From Rhodocollybia butyracea (lineage: Eukaryota; Basidiomycota; Agaricomycetes; Agaricales; Omphalotaceae), in contig JADNRY010000264.1 in NCBI GenBank assembly GCA_015501585.1, positions 22,249-86,248 of the forward strand: a stretch of DNA of 64,000 nucleotides, read 5' to 3'. Under the pieces are notes generated by a model, which worked only from the letters and a program-made list of their open reading frames with translations, ran no database searches and was not told where the DNA came from. Positions 11,328 to 23,195 of the stretch are shown in pieces. Position 1 is the stretch's first letter, and the number at the start of each line of letters is the position of its first letter. The translations under genes and the position numbers were made by a program.

Positions 11328-13305
11328 TCAAACCTTTGCAAGTCCCATAGACGATGCGAAGTGTTTGGCTTTTGCTGAAGTCAAAGCCTTGGTGAAAATG
11401 TCTGCCGTCATGTCCTCGGTTGGACAGTAAGTAAGTCGAATGTTACCTTCTTCAATAGCATACCGAATGAAATGATACCGTATGTCGATGTGTTTGGTCC
11501 GTGCATGAAACCTGTCATCTTTCGCTAAAGCAATGGCTGATTGGTTGTCCGAGTGAAGTGTGATAGGTCCGGCGATTGGTGTGAACAACTCGGAGATGAG
11601 GTTTCGAAGCCAAATTGCTTCCTTGGCTGCATGCGTGAGAGCGACGTACTCTGCTTCTGTAGTGGATAGAGAGATGGTGTCCTGTCGCTTTGATGACCAT
11701 GATACTGCTCCGCCATTAAGCATAAAAACGTATCCTGATATGGCATGTCTGTCCTCTTGGGACATTCCATCGGCGTCCGTAAATCCCTCGACAGGATGTT
11801 TCTGCACTCCTCCTGAAGTTAGCCAATAATCCCGGGTATATTTCAGATAAGCGTATACACGCCTAAGTCCGTTCCAATGAGCGATGCCTGGATTCTGTGA
11901 GAATCGGGCAAGAATGGCAACCGTATAGGTGATGTCGGGTCGTGTGGCAATGGAAAGATATTGGAGAGCACCAAGTGCTTCTTGGTAAGGCTTATCCCGC
12001 ATGGCGGCGATATCCTCCACAGTTTGTGGCATCTGGTCTTTGGTGAGATGAATATGGGGGTCGAAAGGAATGGAGAGTGGCTTTATGTCAGAGAATCCGT
12101 AGCGGCTAAGAATAGCATCAATGTATGATCGCTGTGATAAATGGATAGATCTGCTGTGAAGTGATCTCTGAATCTCAATTCCAAGTAGCCAATGAATTTC
12201 GCCCTGATCTGTGACCTCGATAATCGCGCTGATAGATTTCTTCAGCTGTGCCATAATTTCCAGAGTTTTGGTAACCAATGTCATATCATCCACATGGATG
12301 AAAATGATTGTGAATGGGTCGGTGCGATAAAATATGGCATGATCAAAATCTGACCGTTTGAAGCCTAGCTTCGTCATGATTTCCCTGAATCGCAAATACC
12401 ATCTTCGACCTGCTTGTTTAAGTCCGTACAAGGCAAGTTTGAGTCGAAGTACTTGTCTGGGTTTTACACCTAGATTAATGCCGGTTGGTGCCTTCATGTA
12501 GATCTTTTCGCTGTCATCAAGTTTGCCATAGAGATATGCCGATTTGACATCCATCTGATGAATGATCCAGCTGTGTTCAGCTGCGATGCTGAGAATAGTT
12601 CTGGCTGATGCAAGTTTGGCAACTGATGCGAAAGTTTCATCTGGAAAATAATCAACATCTGGGATTTGATTAAATCCTCGCACCACAAGTCTGGCTCTGT
12701 GACTAGTAAGCCGTCCTTGTTCATCTTTCTTGGTCCGATAAACCCATTTGGATGTGAGAATGTTTGCATCCGATGGTGCCATGACTAACTATATCGTAAG
12801 TTCCACGCTGGTTGAGTCTGGATATCTCCTCGTTCATGGCTTCTTGCCATTTCGGCCAATCAGGTCGGCGCATAGCTTCTGCAACTGATAAAGGATCTGA
12901 TTCGATTTCAGATGTGACTTGTGCAAGCAATGCTGTAAGGTATCGGAGTTCCGTGTTACCCTCTGCTGATCCTTCAATGATATCCCTGATTTTCTGAGTG
13001 GGTCGCCTGACACGTTTTCTGGTAAGTTGTTCCGGCGGGATGGGCTCTGCAATTTCGTCAGGTACAGGAATAATAGGCTGTTCCGACTCAGTGACTGATG
13101 TTTCCAAATTTTCCAAATTTCCATCCTCCTCCTCAATGAGTTGGATCTGCCTGTTGGAAATTGTTACGTTCCGTTCCGTGGTAACTGTTCGTCGCTGTGG
13201 CCAATAGATAAAATATCCATTAGATTCCGTGTCTATACCTATCCATCTTCCTTCTTGTGCCTGTGGTTCAAATTTTCCTGGCTCTTTCTCCTTCTTTACA
13301 TACAC
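11328..13305 (-). pseudogene. Copia 1 reverse transcriptase-RNase H
   Basis: Copies element RNA into DNA. The main frame (12782 to 11328) reads SKWVYRTKKDEQGR, the RT fingers/palm (LVVRGFNQIPDVDYF, DVKSAYLYGKLD), the catalytic motif FIHVDDMTL, GTLQYL-type palm end (ALGALQYLSIATRPDI), and RNase H with GFTDADG, STTEAEYVAL, HSDNQSA and KHIDIRYHFIR. It ends with a TGA that overlaps the polypurine tract. The upstream frame (13305 to 12721) holds the integrase C-terminus and RT linker (RRPDWPKWQEAMNEE) and joins only through a frameshift near 12780. The RT active-site VDD is intact although the polyprotein is broken. Confidence 0.92.
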
Positions 13306-14640
13306 TATGCTCCCGAATATTTGAAAGTTTGAAATGTCGGGTTTTTGATTGAACCGTTTTTTCGTATGGTGTCGCCATATTTATTCCCTTCTTTGGTGTC
13401 CTATTCCAAATATAAACCACGTACTTCATCATAAATCCCCATAGCCATTTAGGGAGTCCTGATGAAATGATTAGACTTTGTACTGCATTCAGTAGAGTCC
13501 GATGAGTGCGTTCCGCTATGCCGTTATGTTCCGGAGTGTCATGCACCGTTAATCTCCGCTGGGTGCCAAGTCGTTCCAGGTACTGATTAAATTCTCGGCT
13601 AAGAAACTCTCCCCCTCGATCAGAGTGAAGAATTTTAACAGTGATGCCATATTGAGTCTGGAGATTGGTTTGAATAATGACGTACTGGGTGAATGCTTCA
13701 TCCTTGCTTTTTAGCAATGGTTCCTCTAACCATAGAGTTGCCTCGTCGACTATGGTGAGGGCATAAGTGCAACGGTTGATAGTCTGAACTGATGCGGGTC
13801 CCCAAACGTCCATGTGAAAAACATCTCCGTAATTCTCCACTCGTGGAGAAGACCGTAATTTGGCAATCGGAAATCTTGCTGCCTTAGCTAGCAAGCATGT
13901 ACGGCATTCCGGCTTGTCCATGTGAGATTTATCCAATCTCATCCCATTGATCTGGTTGTGTGCGAATAAATGCTTAATATAAGCATAGTTCTGATGGCCT
14001 AAGATGCAGTGGGCGTCATAGAGTGATACCAGTCGATCTTTGGCAACATAAGCATATTCCTCCATGGGAATCTGGTAGAGTCCATGGATCTTCGGAATAC
14101 GTGCAACGATCCTGTTGTTGGGGTCAGTCATGGTGAGTAAACCATTCCCAATGTGGATATTGTATCCATCATCATCGAGTTTTCCCAAGGAAATAAGAGT
14201 GTTGGGAATGTTGGGGCATAGGAGGGCGTTATGAAGCGGGACAGTTCGAGTATTGCCGTGGTTATCAATTGGAAAATCCAAATGAAGCGTACCTGCCATG
14301 CTAGAATTAAAAGTTCCGGCATTGGCTGCTTGAATGACTTTAGTCGGAATAGACTTTAGATCTTGGAGGCTGTCCTCCATAGGAGTCATGTGGCTCGAAC
14401 ATCCGGAATCAAAGAGTATAGCCCCTTGGCTATGTGCTCCCATCATTGCTGTTTCGTGTTCATCAGCAATATCATTGAAATCAAATGTGAGATATGTTTC
14501 TGCTGTATTTGGGGACATCTGGAAAGATGCTGTCGAGTTTCCAAGCTCGGTGTAGGATTTGGCGGGAGGAAAGACGAAGCTGGTGTCCGATGACAACTCA
14601 ATGGCTGCCCAAGATGATTCTGGGACTTCTTCAATCTGTG
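13268..14640 (-). pseudogene. Copia 1 protease-integrase
   Basis: The protein opens with an aspartic protease motif (ILFDSGCSSHMTP). A GAG-pre-integrase region follows with the zinc-binding HCILGHQNY...CRTCLLAKAARFP. The integrase core has D in FHMDVWGP, D in HSDRGGEF, and E in HNGIAERTHRTL, giving an intact D,D,E triad. A frameshift at about 13290 separates it from the next frame. It would insert element cDNA into chromosomes if the reading frame were whole. Confidence 0.9.
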
Positions 14641-14759
14641 ATGAAGATGCGGTTTCCTTCCCCTTTGGCCTAGATCTCCAATTTCCATCCGATTTCTTCC
14701 CCTCTTTCGGCTCGTGAGTTTCCCTACTCTCTTTGGCTTGATTAGCCTGTGGCCATTTA

Positions 14760-16050
14760 GGCGATGGACATGTGCTCGCAAAATGTCCTTTCCCTCCACA
14801 ATTAAAACATGCAGAAGTAGACCTGTTAGGTTCGCTTAGTTTCGAGTTTCCTCGGCCCCTAGAAAATCCCCTCTGAGAAAATCCTCAACCTTGGAATCCA
14901 CCTCGACCTCGGGAATTTCCCGCATAGTTAGCCGATTCCTTGTTCCCCTTGTTGTGATGACTAGCACTACGTACGTGTCCCTGTGCTTCTGCACGAATGG
15001 TGGCAATCAATTCCTGTGTTGCCAGTTTCTTGTCGGTTCGAGATGTGACTACAACAAGTGCGTTTATGGTGGGTCTGAATTGATTGGGGATAGAGGATAT
15101 GATGGTGTTGTTGAACATTTCATCGCTAAATTCGATGCCGCGGGTTTCAAGACTGTCTCGGATTTCCAACATAGTGTCTAGGTGTTTGTTAACCCTAGAT
15201 GGTTCATAGCAACACATGGTGTGAAGCTGTCTCTGCAGATGTGATTCCGTGAGCGCATTTTTGGAGTCAAAATCAGCGATTAAATTTGTCCACACATCAC
15301 AAGTGTTGGTATAATTTCTATACCTTCAAAAAATGCCATCCAATAATCTGCCAATTAAAGCATTTAGCAAATCTGTATCAGATGATTTATCTCCTGTATT
15401 TCCGGCTTCTTGTGTGTCTGTTGCTTCATGGGGGTTCCATGTGAGGTACTTGCCATAATTTGTGGACTTTGCAGCTAATTCTACTCGACTTTTCCATGTG
15501 TCCCAGTTCAATCCATCCGGTTTAAGGGTGGTGACCTTGTCAAATGCTTTCAGTGCTTTGGACATCTCGTCATCAGATGAGTAGCTATCTGATTCTTCTT
15601 TGTCTGATGATCTTGGATCGCCTCCGTCAGATGGTGGTGAGCTGTGAGGTAAGTCTGATTTTGGGATCAAAGGAGTATCGTGATCTGATGGTACAGGTGA
15701 TGGAGCTGGTGGGGGCGGCGGTGGTGGCTGCGGCTTTGGCTGTGTTGGTTGTGATTGAGAGGCCTGTGATGCGTGTGATGATGCCCTTGATATTTTCTGG
15801 GCTGGCTGCTGTGGAGGTGATGTTGGTGCCGCTGGTTTGGGTACTGCCGCTTTCTCCTGGGATTTTTCAATTCTGTGTGCTATTCCAGATGTTATTTCTG
15901 GTATGTCTTCTGTAGGACTGGGTATGTCGTATCTGTTTGGACAGATTTTCCGGTTACAGCTGGCTTAGTTGTGGCTGAAGCTCGTGTGGATGGTTTCGAT
16001 GAGCTGGGTTGTTGTGACATCAACAATGGTGTCTGGGATGGTGGCGTCAA
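14760..16050 (-). pseudogene. Copia 1 gag-like capsid and nucleocapsid
   Basis: The N-terminal part is proline/glutamine rich and low-complexity (about 15700-15900). A capsid-like central part follows (LNWDTWKSRVEL, KNALTESHLQRQLHTM, ISSIPNQFRPTINAL). The C-terminus has an RGRGG-type basic stretch and one CCHC zinc knuckle (CFNCGGKGHFASTC, 14768-14810). In-frame stops occur near 15326, 14885 and about 15980. At about 16049 the reading frame has ACCATTGAC, which resembles a Kozak-type ACCATGGAC whose ATG has become ATT; this is inference. Confidence 0.8.
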
Positions 16051-16085
16051 TGGTTAGGCTCGGGGCCCATAACCTATTAGAGGTT

Positions 16086-16500
16086 GATCAATAAGGCAGA
16101 CAGTGTACTCTAAACTGTTAGTTGGCTCTGGTCACACAGACACAGAGGAGACGAAGGTCCAGACACAGACACAAACAGAGAAAACACAACTTGATATTCC
16201 ACAAGTACATACAGGCTTAAATACGAGTCCAGCGAGTTAATAATAAGTACAACACGTGAAGCGTTCACAGACGGAGTGAGAGTAATAAGACGAGAGTGGA
16301 ATGGAGCACAAGGTAAGTAAGTAAGTAAGAATAGACGAGAGCACGATAATAAAGCAATGGCGAGTGGGCAGGATAAAGATAGTACAACTAGTTCACATAC
16401 CAGTAGTTACAGCGAGAGAGAACGTTCCATAGATAGTAACGAAGTGGGAAGACTGTTCCATAGTAAGTATAATGAAGTTGATAGATGACAAAGTCCAACA
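16086..16500 (-). repeat. 5' LTR of copia 1
   Basis: On the minus strand it starts TGTTGGACTTTG at 16500 and ends near ...CAAC at about 16086, next to the primer-binding region. A TATTTAAG promoter-like box lies at about 16211-16218. The inner boundary is inferred from the primer-binding site because the 3' LTR is truncated. Confidence 0.7.
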
Positions 16501-16800
16501 GCCCAGTCAGAATCACAATAGGCTAAAAAGCCATGGTCAGATCTACCATAAAAGACAAGTACATAGGTAGAAGTCCCAATTAAGTAGCACACAATGTAAA
16601 GTGCTTTGGCCAGGTGGTCTGGGTTTGGATTTGCCAAATACTGTGAGAGTTTTATAACAGCATAAGCAATGTCGGGTCGGGTGCCTAGCATCAGATACAA
16701 TAAAGATCTAATTACAATTTGGAAGCATTGTCTAAGTTTGGCATCTACACGACCAGTGTTTGCATGAGGAACCCAGGATGAGGGCAACATTGTAGGCCTG
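16501..16800 (-). pseudogene. Fragment of a different copia element (RT end/RNase H start)
   Basis: The minus strand reads LLYLMLGTRPDIAYAVIKLSQ and LAYCDSDWAVG, the classic copia stretch linking RT to RNase H. It is not the same family as copia 1. It begins exactly at the outer edge of copia 1's 5' LTR and ends at the gypsy junction (about 16797), so copia 1 may have landed in it. The expected other half is not seen left of 11103. Confidence 0.8.
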
Positions 16801-19552
16801 CCGGCTTCATGTCCAGAAAGTTTACTGCAGCGCAGCATAACTATAGAGTTTTTGAAATAGAAACTCTAGCTATCCTCGAAGCTCTTCTCAAATCGGAAGA
16901 TAAACTTCTTGGATGTAGAATTCATGTGGTCACTGACCACAAAGCATTAGAATTCTTTCTAACGCAACGAAAATTGTCCAGTAGACAAGCTGTTATGGCC
17001 GTGTTCCAAACTCAGTGTAGTTTTAGATTTTATATGTAGTTGTGTTGTAACTCAATGGGATTGCTTGTGCAGACAAATGTCTACATTGTAAGTGTAGTTT
17101 TGAGTTGTGCATGATGAGATAGTTGATTTGGATCGCTCTCAATCACGATCGGAAATGTAAATCCTGATGGATTGTAATCGCTATTGGCAGTGTTATAAGT
17201 CGAGAATTAGTATCTCAAGGCAAGAAAATAGAGCGCAAGTGTTTGTTAAGTAGCTTTAGAGCTTAAAATACAGTTGTATTCCAAAATATCCAAGCTAAGG
17301 AGTTACAGCAAAGTAATTACAGTATTTATAGTAGAATAATTATATTAGTACAGTTTATTAGATTTACGGAACCGATAACTTGAATGTTAAGTCATTCCTA
17401 GCTAGTCTGGAGTCATTTTCGTGTCTTGTGACTCGTAAGCACAGAAAAGACTTGAATATACGGTTCCGTTGTGAACAATACGGGATTCGGGGATTTTGCC
17501 GATGGGTTGATGGGTTGACGGTACTTCCACCATCATCGGTATTGCTAATCCAGCTTGTGAAAGCTCGTATATCCTATAGTGTCCTGTTAAGCATTAGTAC
17601 AATGGAGACCAAAAAAAAGGTGGCGGGTCATAACACAACCTCAATGGATGAAATACCTATCCAGATTTGATTTTGATATACAATATATCAAAGGAATAAA
17701 CAACAAAGTAGCCAACACATTGTTGCGCTACTACAAATCTGACACAATTCATGAGTATCATGAACTGCATGAATATGTAAATGTGGATATATGCATTGAC
17801 AAAAATCTGGACAATCTTCCACAAGGAAGAGTCAAAGAATTGGCTAAGGAACACTTAGCCAATATAGAATTAAGGCGCTCATCACACCTGCGCGGTAAAC
17901 AAATGGCGCAACATCCAATAGTCAAACCTGTTGAACGACAAGATGAAGAGGCTGCAGAAATGCAAGCCAATGCAAAAATACAGGTACCAAAGGTACCAGT
18001 AATAATTCCAAACAAGGAAGACATTAATGTCTTCCAATCACGACCTAGAGGTGTAGAACCTCTAACAATTCTACCTGAAAGGGATGAATTCATTGAAGAA
18101 GTCAAGTGGTTATATACCAATGACCCATTATTCTGCAAGGTACTCAGTAACCCTGAGCACCATAAACCATTCTCAGTAGAAAATGGTTTAATCTACACGA
18201 AGAATTGTTGCAGAGAAATAGTGCTCTGCATTCCATCTGGCTGAGCGGCCAATGGAAAGAGCTTGCAAGGCATAATAGCCAAACAAGCTCATGAAGTAAT
18301 CGGTCACTTCGGAGGCCAACAAACCGCCGACTATGTTTGACAATGGTACTGGTGGCCATGGGTCAACGGCAACATCAAAGAATTCTGCAAGTCTTGTGAG
18401 TCTTGCCAGCAAATTAAAACAAGCAATTGCAAACCAATAGGTTTGCTACATTTGCTTCCGATCCCCATGAAACCATGGGAATCAATTGGAATGGACTTCA
18501 TTGGTCCATTCCCAGAATCACAAGGATATGATTACCTGTGCGTAGTCCAAATTTGTAGGATGACCTCACGAGTACACCTTATACCTGTGAAAACAACGAT
18601 AACTGCATTGCAGTTATCATGGATCTTCATAAAGGAGATCGTGAAATTACATGGACTACTTAAGTCTGTTGTCTCAGACAGAGACTCAAAATTCATGTCA
18701 CAATGGTGGTTTGAAGTACACCATTTACTAGGAGCAAAGCTCCTAATGTCTACATCATTCCACCCCAAACGGATGGAATAACTGAACAAGTAAATTGTTC
18801 AATTGGCCAAATCCTATGGTCAATGGTCAAAAGCAGACCAAAAAAGACTGGGTAGAAAAATGCCCAATGATGGAGTTTGCATTGAATTCCAGTGTAAACA
18901 AGAGCACAGGGTATGCTCCCTTTGAGGTAGATGGAGGGTACATGCCATCCATGGTTCGCGAATACCTGAGCAATGCAAAAGTCTCGCTGGGTGTACACAA
19001 ATTCACAGATTGTGCCCTTCAGCACCTCTCTGATGCCCACAATAGTCTTATCAAGGCAAGGGTAAAACAAACCTTCCATGCTAATAAGCACAGAAGGGAT
19101 GAACCCAAAATTAAACTAAATGATTTAGTTTACCTATCGACAAAGAACTTAAATTTGCCGAGGGGGAGGGCTACCAACCTCTTACCAAAACTCTTAGGAC
19201 CATACCCCGTCGTCGAGGTACACCCCCTAGAAATCGGATTGCCAACAGAGTTGGCAAAGCGTGGAATACACAATAACTTCCACGTGTCGCTAATATGCAA
19301 GCATCATCCTAATGATGATGCATTATTCCCTATGCGCTCTGTAGCAGAGCCATACAATTTCGGCGAACCATCCACAGTGGAATGGTTAGTCAATGAAATA
19401 ATCGGACATCATTGGGGATGGCCGACTCAGAAAAATACTATTCCATATTAAATGGAATCTTGGTGATACCACCACAGAACCATACACAACATGTAAGGAC
19501 CTAGTCACTCTAGATAGATATCTAGAACTTCAAGGTGTCGACAACTGGCAAT
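16797..19552 (+). pseudogene. Ty3/gypsy chromovirus 1: RNase H, integrase, chromodomain
   Basis: Only the 3' half of pol is present. RNase H starts abruptly with AGFMSRKFTAAQ, followed by ETLAILEAL and VTDHKALEFF. A solo LTR interrupts after SSRQ at 16990. Reading resumes at 17641 with WMKYLSRFDFDIQYIKG, the RNase H/linker. The integrase has its zinc region (HFGGQQTADYV, CKSCESCQQIK), core D in GMDFIGPFPE, D in SDRDSKF, and E in DGITEQVN, then a GPY/F-like LGPYPVVEV and a chromodomain (KWNLGDTTTEPYT...) ending at 19552. Breaks: TGA at 18242 and 18338, a frameshift near 18770 and one near 19445. Gag, protease and most of RT are absent. Confidence 0.92.
16991..17635. repeat. Solo LTR (645 bp) inside gypsy 1
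   Basis: Starts TGTTATGG and ends TCATAACA, so the tips are TG..CA with a 7-bp inverted TGTTATG/CATAACA. It is flanked by CAAGC (16986-16990) and CAACC (17636-17640), a 5-bp duplication with one change. Removing it restores the RNase H reading frame. No coding sequence; the parent family is unknown. Confidence 0.88.
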
Positions 19553-19726
19553 GACTTCCACGGACGACCGGTTAGGTCTCCATTCTGGCAATCAAAATAT
19601 TTTATATGATAGAATCACACAGAAGCAACGGCATTTGCTTCTTTTAGTAAAAGATTGCCCCAACAATCACATTTGGTGGCTGTGCCTTATGTACAACCAC
19701 AATCAGGCAACACCTCATGTTGTGCC

Positions 19727-19734
19727 TATAAAAA
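19727..19734 (+). promoter_or_regulatory. TATA box upstream of the gypsy downstream ORF
   Basis: TATAAAAA lies 43 bp before the ATG at 19778, with a short TC/A-rich leader between. This suggests that the downstream ORF is transcribed from its own promoter rather than only read through from pol. Confidence 0.5.
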
Positions 19735-20469
19735 GGGAAAGAAAAATTTATCTTTCCCAACTTACTCTTTCACCATCATGGAGAAAGACACGCCGTTGAA
19801 AGACAACAAAACACTGTCACTGCCTCAGCAGCAACAACAACAAAACGATGGCGCTGGGCAACCAGCGCTATCTCCACCTTCCATACCGGCTCAACTGAGC
19901 AATCAATTGATGCCTAATCAACAAACGGTTGGCGCATTGACAAACCCGCCAGCACAGCTTGTGTTTGGCACAGTGAACACATATCCTGCTGAACCAGCGG
20001 GATTACAACAAGCCAGTAACATGGCAGGTACGGGGTCATCATCGATGGCTTTTAACCAGGTATCCAACAACGTTGGACACCAGTTATCGTGGACATTCCA
20101 CCCTAATATAGGGTGTCGTCTTCACGAGATTTTGAACATGGGGATTTGTCCTCATTGCCAAAACTTCTTCCAGCATTTGACAGAGGCATTCATTATGGCG
20201 GACCCTAGTTGGACTGCCACTGGTAACGCTCAAGAGGAGTACTACCGGCAATACCATCAACACAATGTGTCGAACAATAGGGCTGCTCAATTCTTGCATT
20301 GTTTCATTTCGCCCGCCTCACATCATTTTGCAACGCCAAGATATTAGTTTCCGATGATTGGCCATACAGTGTAGTGCTAGTAGATTCTGAATAAACCTGT
20401 TTTTTCCCCATATTTCCGTGGCATCCTATACCTTGAAAGTTGTATTTTGCATGGTAGGACACTACTTAT

Positions 20470-21551
20470 ATGCCTGGAAGTAATTTTACTAACTCGAAAA
20501 TTATTAAGGACCCTGTCCAATCACTTTTAGATGCAGTGAAGACATTGGAAGATTGAGACGAGAGGTTGTCAAAATTGCCTCAACGTCAACCTCTAACAGA
20601 GACTCAGCAGGCTACAGAGACTGTAGGCAAGCGATCAGCTTCTCCGAGTCCCTCTCCCAATGCCACAAAACCAAAAAAGCCCAAAAAGGAGATCAAAAAG
20701 GAACCAGGAAAAGGGCACTGGTCTGACACAGAAGCCGCAATGTAATTTGAATTTATTCTTGGCCCAGACAGAGACAGTACGTGGGAGACCCTTCAAGTCC
20801 ATCCAAAGAGAGTTTTTAAAGATGTACGTGCTTGCAATTCAATGTACATTGTATTCTGATTCATTTCTGTTTATTAGGCTGCCGCAGAGGTCAAAACCCG
20901 CGATTTGGCAGCCTGCGAAAGCTTTTATGGTTGCTCTGTGAAGCTCTACAGGGCCATCCGTGCAATTCACAAGATTAATGGGGGCGGAGGCGATGCTGAT
21001 GAAGATGAAAAGGAGGGTTTCAAATGGAAGATGGCCCGTGCAAAGGACTTGGGAGAGGAAATTGGTTCTTTGACTTTCGAGAAGATGAAGAAATGGATGG
21101 ATAAAGGCTGGTACCAGCTATTTGCGGATCGGTATGTCAGTCATTTCCTTTCTCGTGCATAGCGCTCACATTTTATTACAGTCTCAATAGTAATCCCAAG
21201 ACTGAGCGCATGCTGAACATTAGTTCCGCATCAGACATCTCTCCACTCAAGCCTGAAGCTTTCCGTGCTGGAAATGTTTCTCGCTCTGAAAGTATGCTGG
21301 ATCTGACAACCATGGATGATTCGGATGACGATAACATAATATCGCCCAAGTTGGAGAAGGTTGCAGCACCCACAGCTAAGCCTGCTAGCACCTCTCGTGC
21401 ATACCATGCACGCGACCAATTCCAAGAAACAACAACTTTGATCACATCTTACTTGAACAATAAAGTAGGGCTTGACGAGAAGAAGCATCAACTGGAGGAG
21501 CGGAGACTTAAATTGCTTGAGGAGAAGAAGCAGGTGAATCGTGCAAGGTAG
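20470..21551 (+). pseudogene. Harbinger Myb/SANT-like DNA-binding protein
   Basis: Exons 20470-20823, 20878-21131 and 21182-21551 join in frame with GT..AG introns of 54 and 50 bp, giving 326 codons. In Harbinger elements such a protein binds the termini and carries the transposase to the nucleus. Visible parts are a basic proline/lysine segment (KPKKPKKEIKKEPGKG), the start of a Myb-type domain (HWSDTEAAM, then FILGPDRDSTWE), continuing AACESFYGCSVKLYRAIRAIHK, an acidic middle and a charged C-terminal helix (EKKHQLEERRLKLLEEKKQ). TGA at 20554 and TAA at 20743 interrupt exon 1; both fit C-to-T changes of CGA and CAA. Confidence 0.75.
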
Positions 21552-21667
21552 CTGTTGACGGATCCCTTCATTACAGATGAAATGCGGACTGAACTTCAGA
21601 GCTTTATTTTCTCTACTATCGTTAAGAAAAATTAGCCTTAGTTTTAGTAATTCATATCTTTTTCTAA

Positions 21668-23195
21668 TCATATGTGGTTATACAAATGAGCGGGAAACAC
21701 TTGGTCTAGGATTTCGATTCGCATATGGTAACCAGCTTCACGAAGTGAGGCATCTGTTTCTCCGTCTGGGTTATTTGGAAGCCCATTGATGACCGCTGTT
21801 TTGTATCCATCACCATCACGAAATAAGTTATCATCCTGAAGGATAATCTGCCAGATGCTCTCTGGATGATCGCCGTGAAAGATACACATGTTATGCAATA
21901 TCATAAGAGCTTCAATGACACGGTAGATGCAATTGACATCTTCATGTGGTCCCATACAGCGGAGTGAAGGAAAGCGACCCTTTAGCTGCCCAAATACATG
22001 CTCTACACTGATACGAACAGACGATAGCTTGTAGTTGAAGTCGCGCATCCGGTTATGGTCACGCGGCATAGCTTTTGCAAGTTCAGGCTCACTGAAAGGT
22101 CGGACAGTGTACGGAGAGGAAGGGTATCCTGTGATGCAAAGAATGAGAGAACATTATCACTGTAAACACACACCTTTATCAACCAAAACATAATAGCCAT
22201 TGGGAAGATAAGTTGCATGATGTTTCCAGAAGTGTGATTGCTTCCAGATCCTTGAATCAGTCACAGCTGCAGGCCATCCAATTTTGTACGATGTAATCCT
22301 TGTGCGGTGGTCAACAGTGGCTTGAACGGCAGCCTAAAGGAGTACATACATTAGAGCAACAACAACGGACAGGAAATTAGCCAACGTACCCCAAAAAAAT
22401 GCTTCCGGCCCATGTATTGTGTCCTGTTTAGGCTTTTCGTCAAAACAAATCAGCGATCCATCACCACTCCCACAGCATCAAGGAAAGCCTATCTGCTCTT
22501 CAATTATCCTACTTGTTTCTTGCAAAAGCAAGGAAACCCAATGTAGCTAGACTTCAGTCCCCATATGGCCCTTGTTACACGATGACAGTATAAAAAGACA
22601 GTGTCATGACCAATATTAAGCTTGAGGGCAGTGTCCAGACTATCTGAGCCAAGCATCCCATAGCGTATGAGGAATGTTCCGAGCTGATACTGGCCGCTGT
22701 GGTTTTCGTCCAGTTGATTGAAAGATAGAGTTGGAACTGATTTTGTGGTGAAGTAGATCAAACATATGTTTTCCCATTCTGAACAGACACAGAAATGAAA
22801 AAATCATTGAGCCATATAAAGAATATCATGACATACCTGAATACCAAATGAAATATACAGTCTGGAGCAAGTAAACAACACTGAAAGAAATCCGAAGGTT
22901 TGGGAAACTGATTGTAAGGACCATGACTACCATCTCCAGTTAGACTGCTTGCTAGGTCCATATAGCTCAGGCCCAGAAGCTCCAGAAGACCTGCAGCACC
23001 ATATTCATCCAATTCCAGATCCTCTTCCCAAGTTTCCTCCTCTCCATCCCACTCGAAACGAGTATCTTCCTCCAGTAGATCACTCAACTCTTCTTCTTTG
23101 TTGTTCACCTTGGCGGTCCCCTGTAAAGTCAAAGAAGCAAAGAGAATAAGTGAGGCTACATCTGAGAGCTCTTTCTGGAGCTCTGCGATAGTCAT
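21668..23195 (-). CDS. Harbinger DDE transposase (DDE_Tnp_4 type)
   Basis: Cuts and joins the element ends. From ATG at 23195 the N-terminus is acidic (DLLEEDTRFEWDGEEETWEEDLELDEYG). A helix-turn-helix-like middle follows (YQLGTFLIRYGMLGSDSLDTALKL). The catalytic core has D in VDHRTRITSYKIGWP, D in YYVLVDKG-YPSSPYTVRPF (split by an intron of about 50 bp), and E in NYKLSSVRISVEHVFGQLKGRFPSLR. Exons are separated by several short introns whose exact borders I could not all fix, so start and end are given for the whole gene. No certain stop was seen inside the exons, but introns near 22500 and 22800 are unresolved. Confidence 0.75.

Larger units (their letters stand above)
11103..16500 (-). mobile_element. 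Ty1/copia retrotransposon 1, decayed, 3' LTR truncated
   Basis: Reading on the minus strand, the order is 5' LTR (16500 to about 16086), primer-binding region, gag, protease, integrase, RT, RNase H, polypurine tract (GAGGAGGAG just before 11321) and 3' LTR start TGTTGGACTTTG. This is the copia domain order, with integrase before RT. The 3' LTR matches the 5' LTR only from 11103 to 11321, so the R-U5 end is missing. The primer-binding region around 16065-16083 reads CGGGGCCCATAACC on the plus strand, like an initiator-tRNA anticodon arm, which suggests priming by a tRNA-iMet fragment as in Drosophila copia. Confidence 0.9.

Noticed and set aside
19655..19777. N-terminal extension of the downstream gypsy ORF before the ATG at 19778
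   Set aside because: It would start upstream of the TATA box; the ATG at 19778, 43 bp after TATAAAAA, is the better start.
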